A stretch of DNA of 7,580 bases from Bacteroidota bacterium (GTDB taxonomy: Bacteria > Bacteroidota > Bacteroidia > Flavobacteriales_D > Crocinitomicaceae): assembly GCA_024280195.1 (NCBI GenBank), contig JAJRQP010000071.1, forward strand, positions 1-7,580. The letters are read 5' to 3'. Made by a program: the position numbers and the translations under genes. The notes below the pieces were generated by a model. That model did not search any database, had not been told where the DNA came from, and was given only the letters and a program-made list of their open reading frames with translations. The number at the start of each line of letters is the position of its first letter. Within the stretch, counting starts at the first letter, position 1. Shown here in pieces: positions 1 through 5,361 of this stretch.

Positions 1-148
1 CTATTGCATTGCTAATTGTTGCAAATGCTGATACTTCTGAAAGCCCTGTATTTGAATCGTTTCCAGAAACAGCTACGAACCATGTTGTTTGTGTATGTGA
101 GTTGAATACGAAACAACTAATGAATAAAATAAGGAATCGATGTTTCAT
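1..148 (-). CDS. Secreted parallel beta-helix-like protein, N-terminal fragment
   Basis: This is the first 49 codons of a gene that continues past the left edge. The ATG at 148-146 lies only two bases after the ruvC stop, so the two genes are probably cotranscribed and perhaps translationally coupled. The product begins MKHRFLILFISCFVFNSHTQ: a basic start, a hydrophobic stretch at about residues 4-15, and a likely signal peptidase site near residue 18-20. The mature start reads TWFVAVSGNDSNTG, followed by AFATISNAI. This closely resembles the opening of secreted right-handed parallel beta-helix proteins (pattern YVSPSGND, then FATIQ.AI), which often act as adhesins or polysaccharide-active proteins. 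The helix body, any catalytic residues and any type IX secretion C-terminal domain lie outside the window, so the function stays open. The class is inferred from about 30 residues. Confidence 0.72.
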   Translation of the reverse strand, partial: MKHRFLILFISCFVFNSHTQTTWFVAVSGNDSNTGLSEVSAFATISNAI

Positions 149-150
149 AA

Positions 151-708
151 TTATTTCAATTTTCTTCCGGGGTTATTCTTTACAAATGAACCCCAACTAG
201 ATGATTTATTTTTGTTATGCTCTCCAACGCCTTTCGAATAATGATGACAAACAGCAACCGCCAAACCATCCGTTGCATCTAATAATTTAGGAATTTCTCC
301 AAATTGAAACATCTTTTGCAGCATTATCGCAACTTGTTCTTTTGAAGATGCTCCAGAACCCGTAATGGCTTGCTTAATTCTTCGGGGAGAGTACTCTTCA
401 AACGGTACATTGTGAGAAAGGGACGCAGCAATTGCAACTCCTTGTGCTCGTCCTAGTTTTAGCATAGACTGTACATTTTTTCCAAAGAATGGTGCTTCAA
501 TTGCCATTTCATCCGGCTTGTATTCTTTGATTAAACCATCGAGTCGGTCAAAGATACGTTTTAACTTATCTGGATGTGTTGCCAACTTCTGCAAATGGAT
601 AACACCAAAGTTTAACATCGTCAATTTCTTACCTTTGACATGTATTATTCCATAACCCATTACAGTTGTACCTGGGTCAATTCCTAAAATTATTTTATCT
701 TCAACCAT
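151..708 (-). CDS. ruvC: Crossover junction endodeoxyribonuclease RuvC
   Basis: RuvC resolves Holliday junctions as a dimer, working with the RuvAB branch-migration motor during recombinational repair. The 185-residue product fits the family (173 residues in E. coli). The four acidic catalytic positions are visible: D11 in GIDPGTT, E71 in AIEAPFFGKN, and D144 and D147 in LLDATDGLA. The C-terminus ends SSWGSFVKNNPGRKLK, a basic tail like those of other Bacteroidota RuvC proteins. I chose the ATG at 708, giving MVEDKIILGIDPG, over an in-frame start at 768. The longer form adds 20 residues the family does not have and would overlap the divergent gene at 722. With this start the two divergent genes are 13 bases apart. 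The beta-helix gene follows two bases downstream. ruvA and ruvB are not in the window. Confidence 0.95.
   Translation of the reverse strand: MVEDKIILGIDPGTTVMGYGIIHVKGKKLTMLNFGVIHLQKLATHPDKLKRIFDRLDGLIKEYKPDEMAIEAPFFGKNVQSMLKLGRAQGVAIAASLSHNVPFEEYSPRRIKQAITGSGASSKEQVAIMLQKMFQFGEIPKLLDATDGLAVAVCHHYSKGVGEHNKNKSSSWGSFVKNNPGRKLK
630..637 (+). promoter_or_regulatory. Possible -7 promoter element for the flippase/glycosyltransferase pair
   Basis: TACCTTTG matches the Bacteroidota TAnnTTTG -7 consensus exactly and lies about 85 bases upstream of the TTG start at 722. It sits inside ruvC on the opposite strand, and no clear TTG-type -33 element is seen 19-20 bases upstream. With only 13 bases between the divergent genes, a promoter for the pair must lie within ruvC, so the position is reasonable, but an 8-base motif can occur by chance. 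Confidence 0.25.
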
Positions 709-721
709 TAAAACGACTTCA

Positions 722-1660
722 TTGCTTAAAACTATAAAAAATCGGAAGACTTTATTTGTTTTTATCAAGTTGATTTTATTTGTGGGAGTATTATTTTTAC
801 TCTACCAACAAATCAATAGGATAGAAGAGGGTCAGTGGAATGCTTTTGAATTAAAGCATCCTATGATTTTGGTGTTGGTTATTTTGTTGGTTGTTCCCAA
901 TATTGGTTTGGCATTTTTTAAATGGAAGTTGACATTGAGGACAATTGGAGTTGATTCTGTTAAAAAACAACGAGTTCAATCTTTTTTTGCTGGAGTAGTT
1001 ACAGGAATGTTGACGCCCAATATGTTGGGGAATTTTATTGGACGATTTTATTATTTTGACAGAAAAAACAGAGTTCAAATCACACTTTTTACCATGTTGT
1101 CGAATTTTGCTCAATTTATTGCGAGCATTACCTTTGGTTGGTTGGCTGTTCTGATTATGAGGGGGTTAATTGTGTGGGAGAATCAAGAAAACCTAGTCGT
1201 TTGGATTGGTGTAGCAATGATAGCAGCCTATTTAATCTACTTTTTCATTGAAAACTTCCTGATAAAGCTTAAAAAGAGAAGTTATTTCAAAGAATTCCAA
1301 AGAATTTTAAAAAAGCATTCGTTTTTTAGAGGACAATTGTTATTGCTGAGTTTTGCGCGATTTGTCATTTTTACCTTGCAGTTTTCGTTGTTACTGTATG
1401 CGTTTGGTGAAGAATTAAATGGAACATTAATCGTTGCGATATGGCAAGTGTATTTATTGACAATGATTGCTCCTTCTTTGTTTCTGGGCAAAATCGGAAT
1501 CAAAGAATCCATCTCTCTTTTTGTGCTAAGCACCATCGGAATCAATGGGGTTTCTATTTTATTTGCATCCTTATTAATTTGGTTGATTAATTCTTTTGCT
1601 CCGGCATTATTAGGAGTTCTAATTTGTAAAAGTAATTTTAGAGAATGGCAACAATCATAA
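722..1660 (+). CDS. Flippase-like membrane protein, LPG synthase transmembrane family (UPF0104)
   Basis: This is a 312-residue inner-membrane protein with about eight hydrophobic segments (approximately 11-29, 48-66, 86-104, 121-147, 158-178, 203-228, 236-254 and 264-302). Two motifs place it in the lysylphosphatidylglycerol synthase transmembrane family (PF03706): TPNMLGNFIGRF at 98-109, matching the family's TP..xGE..R motif, and PSLFLGKIGIKES at 251-263, matching P...GlGvrE. It lacks the soluble aminoacyl-transferase domain of MprF, so it is not a lysyl-PG synthase. Stand-alone members are proposed lipid or glycolipid translocases. The start is a TTG at 722; no ATG lies in frame upstream before a stop at 653-655, and the next in-frame Met is residue 48, inside the second membrane segment. 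Its last 16 bases overlap the following glycosyltransferase, which points to coupled expression and a joint role in moving or building a lipid-linked sugar. The substrate is unknown. Confidence 0.82.
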   Translation: MLKTIKNRKTLFVFIKLILFVGVLFLLYQQINRIEEGQWNAFELKHPMILVLVILLVVPNIGLAFFKWKLTLRTIGVDSVKKQRVQSFFAGVVTGMLTPNMLGNFIGRFYYFDRKNRVQITLFTMLSNFAQFIASITFGWLAVLIMRGLIVWENQENLVVWIGVAMIAAYLIYFFIENFLIKLKKRSYFKEFQRILKKHSFFRGQLLLLSFARFVIFTLQFSLLLYAFGEELNGTLIVAIWQVYLLTMIAPSLFLGKIGIKESISLFVLSTIGINGVSILFASLLIWLINSFAPALLGVLICKSNFREWQQS

Positions 1661-2754
1661 TTTCCTACTTTCTTATTTACACAGTCCTCATAGGAACTCT
1701 TGTGCTGGTAGGATTTTTTCTGCAAGTGAAGAAAGAAGAAAATTACCATGTGGAAAAATCATTTAATTTGGAAGATATTGTTGTTTTAGTTCCTTTTAGG
1801 AATGAAGAACAAAGAATAGATGCTATCTTGGATAGCATTCAACAATTAACCTCCTTTCCGCAGAAGTTTTTATTTATCGATGACCATTCTTCAGACAATG
1901 CAAACAAAAAAATTGAACAACTTTCAGCTAATTATCCAGTTGAGTTAATTGCAGTTCCCAGTGATTGTCAAGGAAAAAAAATGGCCTTGCGTTTTGGAAT
2001 GAAGCAATGTTCTTCCAAATATTTACTCACCTTTGATGCAGACGTTTCTTTCTCTCCCAATTATTTTGAAGATTTAGCAACTTTGCAAGAATCATCCATG
2101 TATCTACAACCTGCCATTATGAAGGCCGAAACCTTTTGGGAGCATCTATACGAAATAGACTTGACACTTATCAATGCGGTTAACGTTGGAATGGCAGGTT
2201 TGAAAAGACCATTAATGGCAAGTGGAGCAAATTTATTGTATGAAAGAGAGGTTTTTGATGAGGTGGATTCCATTGAAGAACACGGAAAAGTAGCAAGTGG
2301 GGACGATATGTATCTGTTAAAAGATTATCGTGAGAATGAGAAAGAAGTCCGACTTGTTTCAAGTCCGAACCATGCAATAATTACAGAGACACCACAGTCG
2401 TTTCGAGAATTCATAGACCAACGATTAAGGTGGCTTGGGAAGACTTCTGACTTGAAAGATCATTTAAGCACAGGACTTGCAATTCTGCAATCAATACTGA
2501 CGTTTTTATTCTTTGCACTGCTCGTTTATTCAGTTGCACAAAGTGATTGGGAGGGTGCGGTAATTCTGTTTGCCTCAAAAATGTTGATTGATTTTGTGGT
2601 GTTTTTCCCTTACTTTAAAAGAATAAAGAGGTTGTCAACTTGGTTGTTTATTCCGCTTTACGAATTGTTGTTTCCTTTCTACACCTTAATTATTCTCACC
2701 TTGATGTTTTGGTACAAACCTAAATGGAAGGGGAGAAAGATTAGTCATAAATAG
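1645..2754 (+). CDS. Membrane-anchored family 2 glycosyltransferase
   Basis: This 369-residue protein has one N-terminal membrane segment (about 5-26), a cytoplasmic GT-A catalytic domain (about 44-265) and C-terminal hydrophobic segments (about 277-298, 303-322 and 332-356). The GT2 motifs appear in order: VLVPFRNEE at 47-55, the nucleotide-binding IDDHSSD at 78-84, the metal-binding DADV at 131-134, the acidic GDD at 219-221 and QRLRW at 259-263, the QxxRW motif usual in processive and membrane GT2 enzymes. It should transfer a sugar from a nucleotide-sugar to a lipid or polymer acceptor at the inner membrane. The architecture resembles glycosyltransferases that act on carotenoids, hopanoids or diacylglycerol, but the acceptor cannot be read from sequence. 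It overlaps the flippase-like gene by 16 bases, and its TAG stop is one base from the stop of the converging lipoprotein gene, leaving no room for a dedicated terminator. Confidence 0.88.
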   Translation: MATIIISYFLIYTVLIGTLVLVGFFLQVKKEENYHVEKSFNLEDIVVLVPFRNEEQRIDAILDSIQQLTSFPQKFLFIDDHSSDNANKKIEQLSANYPVELIAVPSDCQGKKMALRFGMKQCSSKYLLTFDADVSFSPNYFEDLATLQESSMYLQPAIMKAETFWEHLYEIDLTLINAVNVGMAGLKRPLMASGANLLYEREVFDEVDSIEEHGKVASGDDMYLLKDYRENEKEVRLVSSPNHAIITETPQSFREFIDQRLRWLGKTSDLKDHLSTGLAILQSILTFLFFALLVYSVAQSDWEGAVILFASKMLIDFVVFFPYFKRIKRLSTWLFIPLYELLFPFYTLIILTLMFWYKPKWKGRKISHK

Positions 2755-2755
2755 C

Positions 2756-3187
2756 CTACCAATTGAGTAAGATACTTTTTGTAATGTTCTCTGAATTTTC
2801 ATAGATATCAACTTGACATCTTCCTTCCAAATAAGTGCCAGTACCAGCAACAAATTCTATATCCAAATCTATAATGCCATTATTAGATGATGTGAATGTT
2901 TGTTTACCAGAGTAGTCACTAACCTCCCATCCATCAACAGAAGTATAAAACCAAGTTTCGTTGCTCAAAGATTGGTTAGTGATGATAATCTTTAGTTCTG
3001 CTTTTCTTCCTAAATCAGCAGTCAATGAGTAAGAGCTTATGTTACTCAATGAATCACCGTTGTTTTTCAGTAATATATTCTCGCCAAAAGAGCCTGTTGT
3101 TGGAAAAGAAATCTCTTTACTTTTTTTGCAACTTGAAAAAGAGGTAGATAAAACGATAATAAATACACTTGCAATGAGAAGGCGCAT
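2756..3187 (-). CDS. Uncharacterised small lipoprotein, beta-rich
   Basis: I do not recognise a named family for this 143-residue protein. It has a type II signal peptide: MRLLIASVFIIVLSTS followed by the lipobox FSSC, with C20 as the predicted lipidated residue. KKSKE follows the cysteine, not the acidic run of a Bacteroidota surface-export signal, so anchoring on the periplasmic side is more likely, though this is inference. The mature part (about 30-143) alternates polar and hydrophobic residues and ends in strand-like stretches (GIIDLDIEF, GRCQVDIYE, SILLNW), suggesting a single beta-sandwich domain. One further cysteine is present at 124. The gene is cut off from the DUF3127 gene upstream by a strong terminator, so it probably has its own promoter. 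A 17-base inverted repeat sits two bases before its ATG. It converges on the glycosyltransferase gene with one base between stops. Confidence 0.8.
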   Translation of the reverse strand: MRLLIASVFIIVLSTSFSSCKKSKEISFPTTGSFGENILLKNNGDSLSNISSYSLTADLGRKAELKIIITNQSLSNETWFYTSVDGWEVSDYSGKQTFTSSNNGIIDLDIEFVAGTGTYLEGRCQVDIYENSENITKSILLNW

Positions 3188-3189
3188 AA

Positions 3190-3206
3190 AACATTATTTT
3201 AATGTT
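3190..3206. promoter_or_regulatory. Perfect AT-rich inverted repeat just before the lipoprotein start
   Basis: AACATTA (3190-3196) and TAATGTT (3200-3206) form a perfect 7-base inverted repeat around TTT. It ends two bases before the ATG of the lipoprotein gene at 3187, so it would overlap the ribosome-binding region. It could be an operator half-site pair or a weak 5' leader hairpin. TACCTTTA on the minus strand (3213-3206), one base short of the TAnnTTTG consensus, overlaps its edge and could be the lipoprotein's -7 element. The repeat is AT-only apart from one C/G pair per arm, so chance is a real possibility. Confidence 0.35.
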
Positions 3207-3214
3207 AAAGGTAT

Positions 3215-3244
3215 AAAAAAAAGGTCCTACATTTCTGTAGAACC
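3215..3244 (-). terminator. Intrinsic terminator of the DUF3127 gene
   Basis: Read on the minus strand, GGTTCTACA (3244-3236) pairs fully with TGTAGGACC (3231-3223), with one G-U wobble, around a GAAA tetraloop, and is followed by eight T residues (3222-3215). It starts 22 bases after the DUF3127 stop. The 9-base stem, the stable GNRA-type loop and the long T run make this a strong Rho-independent terminator, separating the DUF3127 gene from the lipoprotein gene downstream. Confidence 0.92.
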
Positions 3245-3266
3245 TCTCAATTTAATTTTTCTTTGC

Positions 3267-3647
3267 TTAGAATGGTAAATCATCGTCAGCACTTTCTTTG
3301 CTCGCGCTTGGCGCAGCAGGAATAGGATCTAAGTTCATGTCAGAAGGACCTCCTTGTGGCATTCCTTGACCAACTTTTTCAATTCTCCAAGCATCCAATG
3401 TATTGAAATACTTAACCTCACCTTGTGGACTTGTCCATTCTCTACCTCTTAAGTTGAAAGAAACTTCAACTTGATCGTTTTCGTTATAACCATCAAGCAT
3501 CGAGCATTTATCTTGCGCCGCTTGAAACATAATATCTTGAGGATACATGCTTGAACTTTCTGTTACCACAAATTCTCTCTTTGCGAATTTCTCAGTGATT
3601 TGAACTGTTTCTTTGATGATTTTAATCGTTCCTGTTAATTTGAACAT
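3267..3647 (-). CDS. DUF3127 protein with SSB-like acidic C-terminal tip
   Basis: This 126-residue protein matches DUF3127 (PF11325), a family found mainly in Bacteroidota and without an assigned function. The conserved core runs from about 1 to 92: LTGTIKII, KREFVVTES, YPQDIMFQ, VEVSFNLRGREW and FNTLDAWRIE. The pattern of five short strands with a basic, aromatic centre (R67, R69, W71, W87) is what an OB-fold nucleic-acid-binding domain would give. A Pro/Gly/Ser-rich linker (about 93-120) leads to DDDLPF at 121-126, almost identical to the DDDIPF tip of E. coli SSB that recruits repair and replication proteins. I infer a single-stranded DNA- or RNA-binding role with SSB-like partner recruitment. 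It is not canonical SSB, which has a different, longer OB domain. The gene ends at a strong terminator; 56 bases separate it from the upstream flavin reductase gene, with no terminator seen there, so cotranscription is possible. Confidence 0.87.
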   Translation of the reverse strand: MFKLTGTIKIIKETVQITEKFAKREFVVTESSSMYPQDIMFQAAQDKCSMLDGYNENDQVEVSFNLRGREWTSPQGEVKYFNTLDAWRIEKVGQGMPQGGPSDMNLDPIPAAPSASKESADDDLPF

Positions 3648-3703
3648 AATTGTTATACTTATTTGTTGTTGTTTTATATTATTATCTCTTTTCCTATTTT
3701 AAT

Positions 3704-4600
3704 TCACCCATCATTAAAAGATAACAATGTCATCCAAGCATCTTCTACTTTGTTTTCTTTTAATAATTCTTTAGCTCTCTCGTGCAATTGATTCTCAAGT
3801 TTCGTAGGTTCGTCTTCTAAAGAGACAAATAACTCACTTAATTCAATCAATTTATACTCGTTGACATCAGTTTCGTTGGGTAATTCTTCAATGTTCCCAA
3901 GTTGACCGAGGTCGTTTCCACTTAATATACTACTTTTTTTGATATCCTCAGGAATATTGTCAAAACCAATTCCAATAGTTGTAATTGGTTTCTGAATTTC
4001 GAACATAGAGTTTTCATCTGCTCTGCAGTACCAATTTCCTCCCATTCTTGAAACGAGGTCTATTTTATGTTGGTCAATCGTTCCTGCTTCATTGATAATT
4101 TTCTCGTCAATGTGTATTTTCAAAACCTCACAAATAACTAAATTACCAGCGCCACCTTCAGTTCCTAATTCTTTGACTTCAATAACCTTGCATTCAAATT
4201 GAACAGGAGATTCAGCAACTCTTTTGGGAGCAACAGTTTCAGAATTAAGAGCTGTAAAACCAGCTTTCTCAAATTCGTTGATGCCAGGTGCAAAAGGAGA
4301 GCTTGCTAAACTCATTTGGTGAACCATGTCATAATTAACTACGTTAATCACGACTTCAGCTACTTCTTTTACATTGTTATATGTATCCTTGGTCGTATTT
4401 GTTCTGCCAGATCTTGCAGGAGAAAAAATAAGCACTGGAGGATTAGCACTAAATACATTGAAAAAAGAAAAAGGAGCCAGATTGTCATTCCCTTTTGCAT
4501 CAACTGTAGCTGCAAAAGCAATAGGTCGAGGACCAATAGCTCCCAACAAATAATGATGGAGTTTTGGTACTGGAATTTCTTTAGGATCAATTGTTAACAT
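3704..4600 (-). CDS. Flavin reductase-family protein (FMN-binding split barrel)
   Basis: This 298-residue protein carries a flavin reductase-like domain (PF01613, DIM6/NTAB type) at about residues 15-195. Recognisable parts are GPRPIAFA at 23-30, NLAPFSFFN at 40-48 and PPVLIFSPA at 54-62, which form the flavin-phosphate and isoalloxazine pocket, then EVVINVVNYDMV at 82-93 and LVSRMGGNWYCRAD at 182-195. Members bind FMN as homodimers; some reduce free flavin with NAD(P)H for a partner monooxygenase and others have no known substrate. A C-terminal extension (about 200-298) includes DNIPEDIKKSSILSGNDLG and a charged helical tail; I recall this in Bacteroidota relatives but know no function. The ATG at 4600 is chosen because the domain starts soon after it. 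A promoter-like pair of elements lies at 4652-4623. The substrate and any partner are not evident here. Confidence 0.88.
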   Translation of the reverse strand: MLTIDPKEIPVPKLHHYLLGAIGPRPIAFAATVDAKGNDNLAPFSFFNVFSANPPVLIFSPARSGRTNTTKDTYNNVKEVAEVVINVVNYDMVHQMSLASSPFAPGINEFEKAGFTALNSETVAPKRVAESPVQFECKVIEVKELGTEGGAGNLVICEVLKIHIDEKIINEAGTIDQHKIDLVSRMGGNWYCRADENSMFEIQKPITTIGIGFDNIPEDIKKSSILSGNDLGQLGNIEELPNETDVNEYKLIELSELFVSLEDEPTKLENQLHERAKELLKENKVEDAWMTLLSFNDG

Positions 4601-4607
4601 TCTTCAT
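4587..4607 (-). other. Possible six-codon upstream ORF overlapping the flavin reductase start
   Basis: The leader contains a tandem repeat, GAAGAAT twice, ending at the start codon. This puts a second ATG at 4607, out of frame with the real start at 4600. It would read MKNVNN and stop at a TGA (4589-4587) inside the main gene. It could act as a small upstream ORF or simply be a by-product of the duplication. Nothing in the sequence shows that it is translated. Confidence 0.2.
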
Positions 4608-4622
4608 TCTTCAATTAGCCTA

Positions 4623-4652
4623 CAAAACTAAGTTCTTTTAAGAGGTAAACAG
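4623..4652 (-). promoter_or_regulatory. Likely promoter of the flavin reductase gene
   Basis: On the minus strand TAGTTTTG (4630-4623) matches the TAnnTTTG -7 element. CTG (4652-4650), one base off the TTG -33 core, lies 19 bases further upstream, the usual spacing. Transcription would start near 4616, giving a leader of about 16 bases before the ATG at 4600. Confidence 0.5.
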
Positions 4653-4703
4653 AATTTATTGAGTTAGATTTATCCACAATTTTAAGTAGATGTCAACATT
4701 CGA

Positions 4704-5072
4704 TTATTTAGGAAGGTTGATTCCTTTTTTACACGCTTCGTTTTCAATAATATTGATGCGGTCGAACTCGGAAAGTAAATCTTTCGTTTCTTGAAGGAAT
4801 CTTGTTTTATTTTTCTCCGATAATGCAATGTTCGAGAAGCAATAATCAATCTCTCCTTCTCGTCCCCAAAGAATGGTTTCAAATTGAAGTTGAGCGTATT
4901 TTTCAGTAAGAAAACTATCGTATGCTTCTTTTGCTTTTTGGTTGATACCATTTCCTGGACTATAAAAAGAGACGGTAAAGCTGTCAATTATAAGAGCGTT
5001 GTTTTCATTGTTTTTGTTGGTTGCACAGCCAGCTAGTATCGATATAATGGAGAATAAAAAGAGATTTTTCAT
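4704..5072 (-). CDS. Uncharacterised small lipoprotein
   Basis: This 122-residue protein has a type II signal peptide, MKNLFLFSIISI, with the lipobox LAGC and C16 as the predicted lipidated residue. A short Asn/Lys-rich linker (about 17-26) leads into one compact domain. Notable stretches are FTVSFYSPGNGINQKA at 32-47, WGREGEIDYCF at 69-79 and a charged C-terminal helix (FLQETKDLLSEFDRI, 92-106). Two cysteines outside the lipobox, C78 and C114, could form a disulfide in the periplasm. I recall similar proteins as conserved hypotheticals in Bacteroidota, but no function can be given. No acidic surface-export signal follows C16. The gene is 103 bases upstream of the flavin reductase gene, which seems to have its own promoter, so linkage is doubtful. 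I see no convincing promoter for it; its leader lies at 5073-5148, next to the MITE candidate. Confidence 0.82.
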   Translation of the reverse strand: MKNLFLFSIISILAGCATNKNNENNALIIDSFTVSFYSPGNGINQKAKEAYDSFLTEKYAQLQFETILWGREGEIDYCFSNIALSEKNKTRFLQETKDLLSEFDRINIIENEACKKGINLPK

Positions 5073-5148
5073 GTGATTTATTGTTTAGAATCAAGCTTGA
5101 AATTAATTAAAATTATCAAAGAATGTTTAAAATGTTATCGTTTGAGGT

Positions 5149-5158
5149 AAAAAAGTAG
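5149..5158 (+). repeat. Left copy of 10-base direct repeat (putative target-site duplication)
   Basis: AAAAAAGTAG here is repeated exactly at 5362-5371. The two copies directly border the inverted-repeat element between them, as expected for a target-site duplication made by transposition. Six of the ten bases are an A run, which weakens the evidence slightly. Confidence 0.6.
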
Positions 5159-5361
5159 CAGGGCAAACTCATACTTTTATATGTGTGTATTTTGCCACAA
5201 ATGCACGAAAAAGTTGTTTAAAAAAGCAGTAATATGATTGAATTAATAGATGGCTTCTATAAAATCTCAAAAAACACATCCTTTTTTTCAAAATTCTGCC
5301 ATATTACAAGAGAAGATTCGTGCATTCGTGGTTTTTTTTAACAAAGTGTGAGTTTTCCCTC
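5159..5361. mobile_element. MITE-like element: nested inverted repeats inside a 10-base direct repeat
   Basis: About 203 bases without coding capacity. The terminal arms, 5160-5177 (AGGGCAAACTCATACTTT) and the reverse complement of 5343-5360, match at 16 of 18 positions. Further in, CCACAAATGCACGAA (5195-5209) matches the reverse complement of 5317-5331 at 14 of 15, and GTAATATG (5229-5236) matches the reverse complement of 5300-5307 exactly. Spacers between the paired blocks differ in length, so this is a decayed long palindrome and not a simple hairpin. An exact 10-base direct repeat borders both ends. Size, terminal inverted repeats, AT-rich core and duplication together fit a miniature inverted-repeat transposable element moved by a transposase encoded elsewhere. 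Arms like CACGAATGCACGAA are, as I recall, common in intergenic DNA of Flavobacteria. The parent IS family is not identifiable here; it must make roughly 10-base duplications. Confidence 0.65.

Noticed and set aside
9..200. Plus-strand reading frame of 63 codons at the left edge
   Set aside because: It lies opposite the ruvC end and the signal-peptide gene, whose translation makes clear biological sense.
709..768. Longer ruvC start adding 20 N-terminal residues
   Set aside because: The extra residues do not resemble RuvC, and the extension would overlap the divergent flippase gene.
851..1749. Minus-strand frames opposite the flippase and start of the glycosyltransferase
   Set aside because: Low-complexity, Asn/Ser/Lys-rich translations typical of antisense frames; the plus-strand proteins carry family motifs.
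4316..4597. Plus-strand frame opposite the flavin reductase
   Set aside because: It is a Cys/Ser/Arg-rich shadow; the minus strand encodes a complete conserved domain.
4682..4987. Second minus-strand frame overlapping the 122-residue lipoprotein gene
   Set aside because: It is out of frame with a gene that has a proper lipoprotein signal, and its own translation shows no recognisable features.
5091..5100. Ten-base palindrome TCAAGCTTGA upstream of the lipoprotein at 5072
   Set aside because: One short palindrome next to AT-rich palindromic sequence is common by chance, and no promoter was found to pair with it.
5159..5361. Reading the nested inverted repeats as a structured non-coding RNA or CRISPR remnant
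   Set aside because: There are no regularly spaced direct repeats, paired blocks have unequal spacers, and the flanking 10-base duplication favours transposition. An RNA role is not excluded.
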